This document shows, piece after piece, positions 15,722 through 24,061 of a stretch of DNA of 64,000 bases (the first letter of the stretch is position 1; each line of letters opens with the position of its first letter). The notes under the pieces are model-generated. The model was not told where the DNA came from and did not search any database. It saw only the letters and a list, made by a program, of their open reading frames with translations. The DNA lies in contig NZ_ALJF01000015.1 of assembly GCF_000300855.1 (NCBI RefSeq), positions 1 through 64,000 of the forward strand, in the 5' to 3' direction. The DNA comes from Agrobacterium albertimagni AOL15 (lineage in GTDB: Bacteria > Pseudomonadota > Alphaproteobacteria > Rhizobiales > Rhizobiaceae). The translations under genes were made by a program, and so were the position numbers.

Positions 15722-17997
15722 GACAATTGCCTGACGCCGACCCTTGGAAGTATCGGGCGCAGCATCTGGTTGGCGCGACCGAGCTCGACGCAGGAGATCA
15801 GGTAGCAGAGCACAGATTCGGCACCCCGGTTCTCGTTGGGGCGGTCCACATGCAGGCCGTCGCGGCAACTGCCTGTCTCCGGGTCGATGAGGGAAATGCC
15901 GTGATCATTGCTGCCCGTGAACCAGTCGAAGGCCTTGTGCGCGGCCTCGATCCAGCTCCTGTCCGAAGTCGCTTCATAGGCCGAAAGGCATGCGGCCACG
16001 GTTGCCGTCGCTTCGACCGGCTGCTGGTCGAAAGGCCTGGGTGGCTGTCCGACCTCGAAGAAGCCGTCGGTGCCAACGGCACGGAAATGGCCTTTCTCAC
16101 CTGTCTGCTGGGTCATCAGCCATTCAAGCGTTGCAACACCTGTCTCGACGAAAGCCGGAACCTTGGTCGACATGCCCGTCAGGATCAAGGATTGGCTCAG
16201 GCGGGCATTCTCATAGGATAGCCCCTCCTCGAACCAGCGGCGCCCCCCCTCCGACACACGACGCTCCAGGTCCATCAGATCTTCAGCATGCCGTATGCGC
16301 AACATGCGAGCGTGGGGGTCTTGAGGATTGGCGGCGCAATAGTCGTTGAGGCCGAGAAGCGTGAAGGCCCAGGCGCGCGGAGAGCGGAAGTCGAGCGTGA
16401 CAGTCATCGCCCGGGCAAAGAGGGCACTCGCCCATCGGCGACGTGGCCCATCGGTATCACACAGGGCGCAAGACCCGAGCGCCCAGAGGGTTCGCCCATG
16501 ACTATCTTCGGAGCCCTCATCTTCGAGCCAACGGCGGTCGTAGCTCATGAAGTTTCGGAAACGGCCGGTGTCGGGGTTCCAGGCGTGTTCGACGAAGGCC
16601 GCGAAAGAGGCTGTCATTCTGTCCGCTATGCCCGTTTCGCCGACGGACGAAAGGAGTGAGGACAGAAGCAGGGCCCGCGCATTGTCGTCGACGCAATAGC
16701 CGTGCAACCTGTCCGGCACGGAGAACACCGCATGCTGGATGATGCCCGTGTCGTCGCACATCGCGTGCAGATGCCCGAGCTTCAAGGCCATCTGCTGCGG
16801 CGGGCGCTTGATCCGCAACGAGATGAGGTCACTGACGAGTTTTGGCCGATAGGCGGTGCGCGCCTTCGCCATGCTGTCGAGATAGAGCGAGGCGACTTGC
16901 GACCAGATCATCGCGCGACCGGCCTCGTAGGCAGCGTTGCGCATCGCCATGCGGGCCTCGTCGTCACCGAGCAAGGTCGCGATTGCCCTAGCCGTCGCCG
17001 GCGCATCTCCAAAGGGAACCAACACGCCGCGGCCGTCGCTCAGGAGATCGCAGGCGTGCCAGTAAGGCGTCGAAACCACGGCACTGCCCATGCCGAAACT
17101 GTAGGAGAGCGTTCCGGACGTCATCTGCGCCTCGTCCAGATAGGGCGTCACATAGACGTCGCACATGGCAATGAAGTCGAGAAGCGTCGGCAGATCGACA
17201 AAGCGATTGAGAAACTGCACCGCATGATCGACGCCCAGCCGCTCGGTGCGCTGGCGCAGCCCGTCGCGATAGGCCTCGCCCTGCTGGCGCAGAAGGGTCG
17301 GATGCGTGGCGCCCAGCACGATATAGAGCGCCTCTGGGGTTTCCTTCAGGATCGACGGCATGGCGTCGATGACCACCTCTATGCCCTTGTTGGGGGAGAG
17401 CAGACCAAATGTCAGGATGATGGGCCGGCCAGCGTAACCGCGCTCGATCTTGGCAAGGTCTGGATCGTGAAAGGGTCGATTAGGTATGCCATGGGCAATG
17501 ACGTCGATCTTCTGGGGGGCAACTCCATAAATGTCCGTGAGCAGCGTGCGTCCCTTCTCTGCCATGACGACGACACGGCTGGAATGGGCGACGACCTTCT
17601 GCAACACGCGGTGTTGAGACGGTGTCGGTTCGGCAAGGATGGTGTGGCAGGTAGTGACGAGCGGAATGCGCAGGTTTTCCAGCAGCGTGAGGATGAACTC
17701 GCCGTCGTCACCGCCGAAGATGCCGAATTCGTGCTGCAGCGAAACCACATCGAACCGGCCTTCATTCAGAACCCGCGCCGCCGTCACATAGTCTTCGACT
17801 TCCTCCTCACGGATCTCGAAGATTACGTCACTGGGATAGGCATAAGTCTGCTTGGCATCCGTGACGGCGACGATGCTTGTTTGGACTGGCTCGACCGCAT
17901 CGAGCAGCGCCTGGGAGAGATCGCCGGTGAAGGTTGCTATCCCGCATTGGCGGGGAAGAGAATTGCCGATGAAGGCGATCCTTGTCGGTCTGCTCAT
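15718..17997 (-). CDS. GT4 glycosyltransferase fused to a toroid-like domain
   Basis: A 759-residue two-part protein. Residues 1 to about 375 are a GT-B glycosyltransferase of family 4 (IAFIGNSLPRQCGIATFTGD, SLQHEFGIFGGDDGEF, LTFGLLSPNKGIEVVIDAMP, YLDEAQMTSGTLSYSFGMG). Residues about 400-759 are an alpha-helical module with AGE/six-hairpin-like features (GYCVDDNARALLL, EDSHGRTLWALGSCAL, ENRGAESVLCYLIS). The start has GGAGGG six bases upstream. No signal peptide or membrane segment, so cytoplasmic with activated sugar as donor. The helical domain may bind or modify the acceptor glycan. It is first of three coupled genes with GH130 and AGE enzymes, a small mannan-like or mannoside pathway by inference. 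Confidence 0.88.
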   Translation of the reverse strand: MSRPTRIAFIGNSLPRQCGIATFTGDLSQALLDAVEPVQTSIVAVTDAKQTYAYPSDVIFEIREEEVEDYVTAARVLNEGRFDVVSLQHEFGIFGGDDGEFILTLLENLRIPLVTTCHTILAEPTPSQHRVLQKVVAHSSRVVVMAEKGRTLLTDIYGVAPQKIDVIAHGIPNRPFHDPDLAKIERGYAGRPIILTFGLLSPNKGIEVVIDAMPSILKETPEALYIVLGATHPTLLRQQGEAYRDGLRQRTERLGVDHAVQFLNRFVDLPTLLDFIAMCDVYVTPYLDEAQMTSGTLSYSFGMGSAVVSTPYWHACDLLSDGRGVLVPFGDAPATARAIATLLGDDEARMAMRNAAYEAGRAMIWSQVASLYLDSMAKARTAYRPKLVSDLISLRIKRPPQQMALKLGHLHAMCDDTGIIQHAVFSVPDRLHGYCVDDNARALLLSSLLSSVGETGIADRMTASFAAFVEHAWNPDTGRFRNFMSYDRRWLEDEGSEDSHGRTLWALGSCALCDTDGPRRRWASALFARAMTVTLDFRSPRAWAFTLLGLNDYCAANPQDPHARMLRIRHAEDLMDLERRVSEGGRRWFEEGLSYENARLSQSLILTGMSTKVPAFVETGVATLEWLMTQQTGEKGHFRAVGTDGFFEVGQPPRPFDQQPVEATATVAACLSAYEATSDRSWIEAAHKAFDWFTGSNDHGISLIDPETGSCRDGLHVDRPNENRGAESVLCYLISCVELGRANQMLRPILPRVGVRQLS

Positions 17998-18094
17998 CTG
18001 CGTTCCCTCCAGAACATGGTGGCGAGGTCTCGCCAAAAAAGCCAGGGACGCACAGCGCGACCGCATGGCGGATGCACGCGCGTCGGCATCAGGA

Positions 18095-18298
18095 TCACGC
18101 GGAGCCGACAGGCTCCAGATCCCGCTCCAGAGCGACGCGCCCTTGGCGGAGCTCCGGATTCCAGAGCCGATACTGAGGGCTGTTCCGATAGGCCGGCATG
18201 GGGGCCTCGATCGTGTAGGTGACAGCGGCAGCCGGCGAGAGCCCCTTCGTGGTCACGAGACGAACCATTTGGCCGACGGTAAAACGGTGAGACGACAT
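18095..18298 (-). CDS. Small conserved hypothetical protein (67 aa)
   Basis: A 67-residue hydrophilic protein (begins MSSHRFTVGQMVRL; contains APMPAYRNSPQYRLW) that looks like a real small rhizobial protein with SH3-like beta character. It ends 97 bp before the glycosyltransferase start on the same strand and may be co-transcribed. The ribosome binding site is weak (GGAAAAA). Function unknown. Confidence 0.6.
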   Translation of the reverse strand: MSSHRFTVGQMVRLVTTKGLSPAAAVTYTIEAPMPAYRNSPQYRLWNPELRQGRVALERDLEPVGSA

Positions 18299-18313
18299 GA
18301 GTTTTTCCGATCT

Positions 18314-18592
18314 TCAGTGCGTTGTGTTCAGGCTCTGTTGGCCGGACAGGACCCGGTCCTTGTCGAGAGCGGTATCCAGGTCCGACGGATCTATTTGGAC
18401 CAAGCTCTTCTTCTTGCCGGCAACGACTTCGATCATGGTTGCCACACGCCGATAGGCGAGCCAGGAAATCCCGGTGATCTGTTCCTCGTCGTCCTGCACC
18501 TGGTAGTCGCCGGGCGGGTGCACACCCTCCAGACCTGTCAGGGTGAAGGGCGCATCGAAATGCACGGTTCTCGTCTTCGTTCGCGTAAACAT
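18314..18592 (-). CDS. Conserved hypothetical protein (92 aa)
   Basis: A 92-residue protein preceded by AAAGGAGACTCAC before the ATG. It begins MFTRTKTRTVHFDAPFTL, has GVHPPGDYQVQDDEEQI and a basic centre AGKKKSLVQIDPSDL. No membrane segment or known domain. It lies 15 bp before the next small gene in the same direction. Function unknown, but a good ribosome binding site and compositional bias support it. Confidence 0.7.
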   Translation of the reverse strand: MFTRTKTRTVHFDAPFTLTGLEGVHPPGDYQVQDDEEQITGISWLAYRRVATMIEVVAGKKKSLVQIDPSDLDTALDKDRVLSGQQSLNTTH

Positions 18593-18666
18593 GTGAGTCT
18601 CCTTTCAGGACCGGTGTCACGGGATTGCGGTGTAGCGATCAGATCGAGATGTGACCTCTGCGGTCA

Positions 18667-18837
18667 TCAGGCCTGCTTCGGCGGAACAGCGGGCCGCGCT
18701 GTAAACGGATGGATACTGCAATCGGGCCGCTTCCCGGCCCCTGTCCTGATCTCGAAGACGTTCGGTCGGCATGTCGCAGACGCGATCCGTTTCTTGCGAA
18801 TGTCGGCCAGTATGATCACCTTGTCCGAAGGCTCCAT
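18667..18837 (-). CDS. Small conserved hypothetical protein (56 aa)
   Basis: A 56-residue protein beginning MEPSDKVIILADIRKKR and ending RPAVPPKQA. Its ATG overlaps the stop of the upstream small gene by one base (TGATG at 18835-18839), which implies coupled translation. Longer in-frame starts exist but read into the other gene. Function unknown. Confidence 0.55.
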   Translation of the reverse strand: MEPSDKVIILADIRKKRIASATCRPNVFEIRTGAGKRPDCSIHPFTARPAVPPKQA

Positions 18838-19103
18838 CAGATGCCTCGCTTCTCGGGCGTGACAGCCTGATCGCCACCGCACGGACTTCCGCCCTCGCCT
18901 TCCCAGCGCGACAGAGCCGCAGCGTGACTGAATACGACATTCTCCCACACGGCCGCCTGCATATCGCTCATGACCATTCCCTTGCGAAGGCGATCGATAA
19001 TCACGACCTCTCTTGCGTAGTTGCCACCTGACTGCGCCCGGAGATCCGCGCTCGAGTAGCTGGAGCGATGGAGCAGCGCACGCAGCATCGCTTGGTCAGC
19101 CAT
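18837..19103 (-). CDS. Conserved hypothetical protein (about 88 aa)
   Basis: A protein beginning MADQAMLRALLHRSSYSSAD, with a long helical middle (REVVIIDRLRKGMVMSDMQ). ATG 19103 is preferred because GAGGGTG lies nine bases upstream; an ATG 12 codons earlier is possible. It is translationally coupled to the next small gene. Function unknown. Confidence 0.5.
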   Translation of the reverse strand: MADQAMLRALLHRSSYSSADLRAQSGGNYAREVVIIDRLRKGMVMSDMQAAVWENVVFSHAAALSRWEGEGGSPCGGDQAVTPEKRGI

Positions 19104-19258
19104 CTCTCGCTCACCCTCTGGAGAATCGTTCTTCAGCATGGTCGAAGGCCAAGTGTCTGCCCAAGGCGGTCGTCATGGACGATCACTGCAGTGGATTGCT
19201 CACGATCGATCATGACGTATTCCTCTTCGAAGTTCGCCAAGCGCTGTGTTTGGCGTCG

Positions 19259-19546
19259 TCAGGTCGCTGACTGGAGGGACGACCCGAATGCACTGAGATC
19301 GAGTTCGATCGTATGTCGTCGCCGAGACTGATAGGCTTGCCTCGCTGTCGTCAGAATGCGCTCCCGAAGGCGATCGAACGCCAGGAGATAGTCGCGTTCC
19401 TTCCGGCGTCCGGGGGCGCCCTCGCGATCAAACACGGCGACGGGCAAGAGAAACTGAACCTGGTTCAGGCCATCATGCCCGATGAAACGAATGAGACCGC
19501 GGGTCTCGTCATAGGCACGGGTCGGATTGGGGAAGGAGAGGGTCAC
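19259..19546 (-). CDS. DUF1488 family protein
   Basis: A 95-residue protein that matches the DUF1488 pattern from the first residues (MTLSFPNPTRAYDETR, then VRF-type strand GLIRFIGHDG). Short proteins of this family are common in rhizobia, with no established role. Its start overlaps the stop of the upstream gene (ATGA at 19543-19546). The C-terminal half is helical and basic. Confidence 0.75.
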   Translation of the reverse strand: MTLSFPNPTRAYDETRGLIRFIGHDGLNQVQFLLPVAVFDREGAPGRRKERDYLLAFDRLRERILTTARQAYQSRRRHTIELDLSAFGSSLQSAT

Positions 19547-19791
19547 AGGCTCGTGACCTGACTGCTGCTTTTCAGACGCGCGAAGACGGCCTGGTCTGCG
19601 CAGAGGTTCACGGCGGCAATCAATTCGGCGGATCTGTGGACGCCCTTCTGGTAAAGCGTCATCGCATGGCGCGCCGCGCCGCGATCCAACTGGCAGAGGG
19701 GTTCTTCATAGCGAAACCCGGCATGCCGGAGCGCGTTTCTGATGATGCTGATGTCGAAGCTGCCGATAGGCTGATGAAGGTCGGAAGACAT
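19543..19791 (-). CDS. Conserved hypothetical protein (82 aa)
   Basis: An 82-residue protein with a very strong ribosome binding site (AAGGAGG six bases before the ATG). It begins MSSDLHQPIGSFDISIIRNAL and contains CQLDRGAARHAMTLYQKG. It is the first gene of a run of small minus-strand genes that lead into the glycan operon and is coupled to the DUF1488 gene. Function unknown. Confidence 0.7.
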   Translation of the reverse strand: MSSDLHQPIGSFDISIIRNALRHAGFRYEEPLCQLDRGAARHAMTLYQKGVHRSAELIAAVNLCADQAVFARLKSSSQVTSL

Positions 19792-20216
19792 GATGTCCTC
19801 CTTTATTGGGGCCAGGGTGAGTGCCGCCCAGAAAGTGGCAGCGCCCGTTCAATGGCTGCCACTTCCATGAATATGGGCCTGCTTATCAGAACTTGCAAGG
19901 GCCTTGAAAAACATCCATAGGGCGTGACTAGAGATGCCCGCTTTATGTGGTTAGCGCTGCGCCTCGCTCTCCGGCACGAACAAAGTCTTCTCAACTACTG
20001 CCTTCAAAGAGGGGATGGCTTGCTGTGGCATGTCGTTAACCCGAGCGGCGCGGCTAAAGCGATCCCCGAAATCTGTCCTCGTGATCCAAGCTCCTTGCGC
20101 TGGCATGGATGCCGAATTTATTGCCGCTCCAGAGTCATGTTCACGTCAGCTCAAAGCCAGGGGACAACGATACATCAACGCTCGCTCGCGGCGCTTTGCT
20201 GACAGGGCGAGCTGAA
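19792..20216. other. Gene-free stretch left of the IS91-type element
   Basis: Holds the promoter of the small-gene cluster on its left and repeat copy 2 on its right. No coding gene is supported. It ends at GAAC (20213-20216), a tetranucleotide known as an IS91-family target. Confidence 0.45.
20114..20195. repeat. Dispersed imperfect repeat, copy 2
   Basis: Contains CATGTTCACGTCAGCTCAAAG, the start of an 80-bp match to copy 1 at 13010-13090, in the same orientation. It lies immediately outside the presumed end of the IS91-type element. Possibly the end of an older insertion sequence into which the IS91-type element jumped. Confidence 0.55.
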
Positions 20217-20561
20217 CGACTCCTCTTGAGTATCCAACCGACCACCTTCAATGTCCGATGTGGTGGAGGGTTTCGGGTGCCGTCAGGCGTACGAAAGCCT
20301 TTCATGCCGGAACCCGCGGTCTGCACTTGCTGAGCTATGGGGTTTTCTGGATTGGAGCCTCTGGCGGTCGGGCGATCGCCACGACCACTGTCAGTCCGGG
20401 CGGGTCCCGAATGATGGTTTCCATTGGGGTTGCGAAGGCTTTCCAGGTGAGTGGAAACATGTTCGTCGTGCTGAACGCCCTCATCATGGGTGCTGGCGCA
20501 GGCCGTCCCGTTGGCCTGCTCTGCTGTGAGTAGACGATATGAATGGATCGGCCATGCCGGG

Positions 20562-21755
20562 TCATGACGCACTCTCCCGGTTCGTTGTTGCCTCGTCTGG
20601 TGGTCCTCGCGGTTGCCGCCAGCGCTTGAGCACTTCGATGACGACCATGCGTCCACCGCAGCATGGGCATGGCGGCCGGATGTCGGTCGGTTCGTCGTCC
20701 GCCTCGTCAGGGGGCGGCGGGGCAGCGTTGAGGAGCTCGCGGGCATGAGCGATGCTGATCTTTCGAGAACCTCCGGCGAGCAGGCCGTAATGCCGGATGC
20801 GGTGGAAGCCACGCGGCAAGACATGGAGCAGGAAACGGCGGATGAACTCATCGACCGCGAGCGTCATGACCTGCTGCCGATCGCAACCGTCACGGCGGTA
20901 ATCCTTGTAGCGGAAGGTGACGTCCGTTTCATCGAACGCGATCAGGCGACTGTTCGAGATGGCGACCCGGTGCGTGTAGCGCGACAGATAGGCAAGCACT
21001 GCTTCCGGCCCCGCAAAGGGCGGCTTGGCATAGATGATCCAGCGCTTCCTACGGACTGGCGACAGGTATCTTACAAATGCCCGGTGATCAGCCAGAGGCG
21101 CAGCCGAACCGAAGAAGGCGAGCCGCCCGGCATCGTGGAATTGGAGCAGCCGTGTCAGGAACAAGCGCCGGAAGAGCTTGCCGAGCACACGAACCGGCAG
21201 GAGGAATGCCGGACGTGACGATATCCAGCGTGATCCATCGAGCGCGATGCCACCACCTGGCACGATCATGTGAACATGGGGATGATGGGTCATGGCCGAT
21301 CCCCATGTGTGCAGGACAGCAGTGATGCCGATGCGCGCGCCGAGATGCTTCGGATCGGCGGCGATTGTCAGCATCGTCTCGGATGCGGCCTTAAAGAGCA
21401 GATCGTAAACCAGCGCCTTGTTGTGGAGGGCAATGGCGGCGACCTCGGCTGGCAATGTGAAGACGACGTGGAAGTATCCGACAGGCAGGAGATCGGCCTC
21501 CCGTTCGGCAAGCCATGTGCGTGCAGCGGCGCCCTGGCACTTCGGGCAGTGCCGGTTGCGGCATGAATTGTAGGCGATGCGCCACTCTCCACAATCCTCG
21601 CAGGCCTCGACATGTCCGCCCAGTGCTGCTGTGCGGCAGTGCTCGACCGCCGACATAACCTTGAGCTGGCTCAAGCTGAGATGTCCCGTGTGGACTTTCC
21701 GATAGTTCGGCCCTGCAGCACGGAAGATATCGGCGACCTCGATCGAGGTACGCAT
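20562..21755 (-). CDS. IS91-family HUH transposase
   Basis: A 397-residue Y2-HUH transposase. An N-terminal zinc-binding module is seen as CEDCGEW, then SCRNRHCPKCQ. The metal-binding HUH motif is HPHVH in HHPHVHMIVPGGG, and the two-tyrosine active site is YLSRY (Y-x3-Y) in YLSRYTHRVAIS. A second zinc cluster, CPCCGGRM, is near the C-terminus. It nicks one strand at the element end and drives rolling-circle transposition. The gene is intact and full length, so the element may be active. It starts 3 bp after the recombinase gene. Confidence 0.93.
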   Translation of the reverse strand: MRTSIEVADIFRAAGPNYRKVHTGHLSLSQLKVMSAVEHCRTAALGGHVEACEDCGEWRIAYNSCRNRHCPKCQGAAARTWLAEREADLLPVGYFHVVFTLPAEVAAIALHNKALVYDLLFKAASETMLTIAADPKHLGARIGITAVLHTWGSAMTHHPHVHMIVPGGGIALDGSRWISSRPAFLLPVRVLGKLFRRLFLTRLLQFHDAGRLAFFGSAAPLADHRAFVRYLSPVRRKRWIIYAKPPFAGPEAVLAYLSRYTHRVAISNSRLIAFDETDVTFRYKDYRRDGCDRQQVMTLAVDEFIRRFLLHVLPRGFHRIRHYGLLAGGSRKISIAHARELLNAAPPPPDEADDEPTDIRPPCPCCGGRMVVIEVLKRWRQPRGPPDEATTNRESAS

Positions 21756-21758
21756 GGT

Positions 21759-22664
21759 TCAGCCGTCGGGCGTTTTGCCTTCCATCAGCGCCATCAGCCG
21801 ATCAAGAGGGCCCGCGACCGCGTGAATGGTTCGGGTGGAGACCTTCGCATAGAGAGCCGTCGTCTCCAGCTTGCTATGACCGAGCAGAACCTGGATGACA
21901 CGGATATCGGTGCCATCCTCCAGAAGATGGGTGGCAAAGCTGTGCCTCAAGGTATGCGGGCTGACGCGCTTGTGGATGCCGGCAACATCGGCAGCTTCCT
22001 GAACCGCGCGATGAAGTTGCCGCGACGAGATCGGATCGGTGCGGCTACGCCCCGGAAACAGCCAGCCGTGAGGTAGCATTACGCCGCGCCGCTTTCCTTC
22101 GCGCCACCAAAGCCGCAGCAGTTCGAGGAGCTGCGGAGAAAGCATGGCATTGCGGTCCTTGCGTCCCTTGCCTTGTTCAACCCGGATCAGCATGCGTTTG
22201 GAGTCAATGTCATCGACCTTGAGATGGGCGACCTCGGAGACGCGCAAGCCCGCACCATAGGCCACACCGAGGGCGGCCTTGTATTTGATGCCAGGTGCCG
22301 CCTCCAGTAAGCGGGCAGCTTCCTCAATACTGAGCACGTCCGGTAGCTTGCGCGGATTGCGCGTTATCACCAGCGCCCGCGCCAGATCCCGCCGCTTCAG
22401 CGTTACCGTGAACAGAAAGCGTAGCGCCGAAACCGTGCTGTTTATAGTCGCAGGACCTACGCCGTTCTCATGCTGATGCAACTGGAAACGTCGTATGTTC
22501 TCGACCGTCGCGGTGTCGGGGGCACGCCCAAGAAACGTAGCGAAGCGCCGAACGTGACGGATGTAGTCCTGCCGAGTGTGGGATCCTAACCCTCGCATCA
22601 GCATGTCTTCCTGCATGCGCTGGCGGAGCGGTGTGGTCGGGGCATCGTGTTGAAAGCTGGCCAT
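21759..22664 (-). CDS. Tyrosine recombinase of the IS91-type element
   Basis: A 301-residue XerD-like recombinase. It has an N-terminal SAM-like core-binding domain (TRQDYIRHVRRFATFLG) and the catalytic set GAGLRVSEV (Arg I), HTLRHSFATHLL (His-x2-Arg), GHSKLETTALYAKV (His/Gly and Tyr). GAGAGG precedes the ATG by about nine bases. Its role in IS91-type elements is not well known; it may resolve or circularise transposition intermediates. It is unlike the long integrase at 127-1938. Confidence 0.92.
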   Translation of the reverse strand: MASFQHDAPTTPLRQRMQEDMLMRGLGSHTRQDYIRHVRRFATFLGRAPDTATVENIRRFQLHQHENGVGPATINSTVSALRFLFTVTLKRRDLARALVITRNPRKLPDVLSIEEAARLLEAAPGIKYKAALGVAYGAGLRVSEVAHLKVDDIDSKRMLIRVEQGKGRKDRNAMLSPQLLELLRLWWREGKRRGVMLPHGWLFPGRSRTDPISSRQLHRAVQEAADVAGIHKRVSPHTLRHSFATHLLEDGTDIRVIQVLLGHSKLETTALYAKVSTRTIHAVAGPLDRLMALMEGKTPDG

Positions 22665-22970
22665 TGAACGTTCCTCTCGTTGAAGGGAACGTCATGGTCA
22701 GGCAACACCAACAGCCTGCCTAGAACCTCAGATAATCATGCGAAACTCGCCGCGCACTCCCTCCCGCGAAGCGGGTTCGTGCTTGACGGCGCACAGGCGA
22801 CGTGAGGCGGCAGGGCGATGTCTGCTTCCAGGCAGGCGCTATGACGACCGTTATGGCCGAGTGGAAGGCGCATAGCGGGAATCGTTTAATCGCCGACATG
22901 GTGGGACATGGCTGCGGGCAGAGCGACCAGTGCTCGTTATCCGGCCCATCAAGGTCGACCGGCAAAAACC
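22665..22970. other. Gene-free stretch right of the IS91-type element
   Basis: About 305 bp between the recombinase start and the end of the LysR-type gene. It should include the terIS end of the element, but no boundary could be fixed. GGCAACACCAACAGCCTGCC near 22700 contains a short inverted repeat. No gene is supported. Confidence 0.4.
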
Positions 22971-23918
22971 TCAACCCTCTGCCTTTGCCCGCAGTGACGT
23001 ATCATGACGCAACTCGCATCGTTGCGCTTCCTGCAGCTTCTTGGCCAGCCAGTCGACGAAGACGCGGACCTTGTTGCTTAAATGGCGGGTCTGCGGATAG
23101 ACGATGTAGAGCGGAATGGGCTCGCGCGGCCAGTCAGGCAGAATCTCGACCAGTTCGCCGCGGTCCACATAGTCAGAGACGGTAAAGGCCACGGCCTGGG
23201 CGACCCCGATGCCGGCAACAGTCGCGGCCATATAGCTCCTGAACTCGTTGACCGAAATCACATAATCGAGCCTGACTTCGACTTCTTCATCACCTTTGCG
23301 AAACATCAGGGGAAAGACCCGGCCCTCATAGGCCTTCATGTAACCCACCCCGAAATGCCCCTTCTCGAGATCACGGGGATGACGGGGAAGGCCCATGCGT
23401 TCGAGATAGATCGGCGCGGCATAGGTACGCAATTCGAGGTCCGCGACCTTTCGGGCAACCAGGGACTGATCGCTCGGCGTGCCGGCGCGCAAGGCGCAAT
23501 CGATGTTTTCGGCAACATAGTCGACGATGCGATCGCCGATATCGAATTCCAGCTGGATCTTCGGATAACGCGTGTGGAAGTCACAAAGGGCCGGCATGAT
23601 GATCCGGTCGGCAAATGCGCCAGACAGAGCGACACGCACCTTGCCCGAAGGCTGCGCTTGCGAACTGGACAGACTGCCGTCGAGCTCGTCGAGCTCGGAC
23701 AGGATGCGAGCAGCCCTTTCGTAGTAGAGTGCTCCATCGGTCGTGACCACGACCCGTCGGGTTGTCCGGTTCAAGAGCTTGGTCGCCAGATGCGCTTCGA
23801 GTGCCTGGACGGCGGTGGTGACCGTGGTCTTCGGCATCTTCAGCGAATTCGCCGCCTTGGAGAAATTGCCGGTCTCCACCACTCTCGTAAACACCCGCAT
23901 GGCGGACAACTGGTCCAT
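22971..23918 (-). CDS. LysR-family transcriptional regulator
   Basis: A 315-residue LysR regulator. The N-terminal winged helix is typical (MDQLSAMRVFTRVVETGNFSKAA, then TTVTTAVQALEAHLATKLL). The effector domain follows (SGKVRVALSGAFADRIIMPAL to RPWP-like end). It is transcribed divergently from the esterase-like and RND efflux genes and by the usual LysR pattern would control them and itself. The effector is unknown. Confidence 0.92.
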   Translation of the reverse strand: MDQLSAMRVFTRVVETGNFSKAANSLKMPKTTVTTAVQALEAHLATKLLNRTTRRVVVTTDGALYYERAARILSELDELDGSLSSSQAQPSGKVRVALSGAFADRIIMPALCDFHTRYPKIQLEFDIGDRIVDYVAENIDCALRAGTPSDQSLVARKVADLELRTYAAPIYLERMGLPRHPRDLEKGHFGVGYMKAYEGRVFPLMFRKGDEEVEVRLDYVISVNEFRSYMAATVAGIGVAQAVAFTVSDYVDRGELVEILPDWPREPIPLYIVYPQTRHLSNKVRVFVDWLAKKLQEAQRCELRHDTSLRAKAEG

Positions 23919-23943
23919 GGAAACACCTCTTTCAAAAACACGC

Positions 23944-23959
23944 GTATTATTCAGAATAC
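23944..23959. promoter_or_regulatory. Candidate LysR binding site
   Basis: GTATTATTCAGAATAC, with 5-bp inverted arms GTATT/AATAC, lies 25 bp upstream of the LysR start in the divergent promoter region. The T-n(11)-A pattern expected of LysR sites is compatible with it. AT-rich sequence further right (near 24005) could hold the -10 element of the efflux operon. Confidence 0.3.
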
Positions 23960-24061
23960 CGGAACAGAGTTCTCACAAATTGCCAACTTGTGCCGCATGA
24001 TGGGATAATAATATAAATTGCGCACAAACGAAAGCGTTTCCAACGAGCGACTACCAAGAGC

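Larger units (their letters stand above)
20217..22740 (-). mobile_element. IS91-family element with accessory tyrosine recombinase
   Basis: Two minus-strand genes, a tyrosine recombinase and an IS91-type HUH transposase, are separated by 3 bp. Some IS91-family elements are known to carry such a recombinase. The left boundary is proposed at 20217 because it follows GAAC and is close to a hairpin (CCACC near 20239 with GGTGG near 20261) like the oriIS stem. The right boundary is only approximate. IS91 elements transpose by rolling-circle and make no target duplication. The region 20217-20561 downstream of the transposase holds no supported gene. Confidence 0.7.

Noticed and set aside
16702-18222. 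506-codon plus-strand open frame
   Set aside because: Antisense to the glycosyltransferase gene and the small gene upstream; no domain and no ribosome binding site.
19140-19258. Possible extra small gene between DUF1488 and the next small gene
   Set aside because: No start with ribosome binding site and no protein-like frame on the minus strand.
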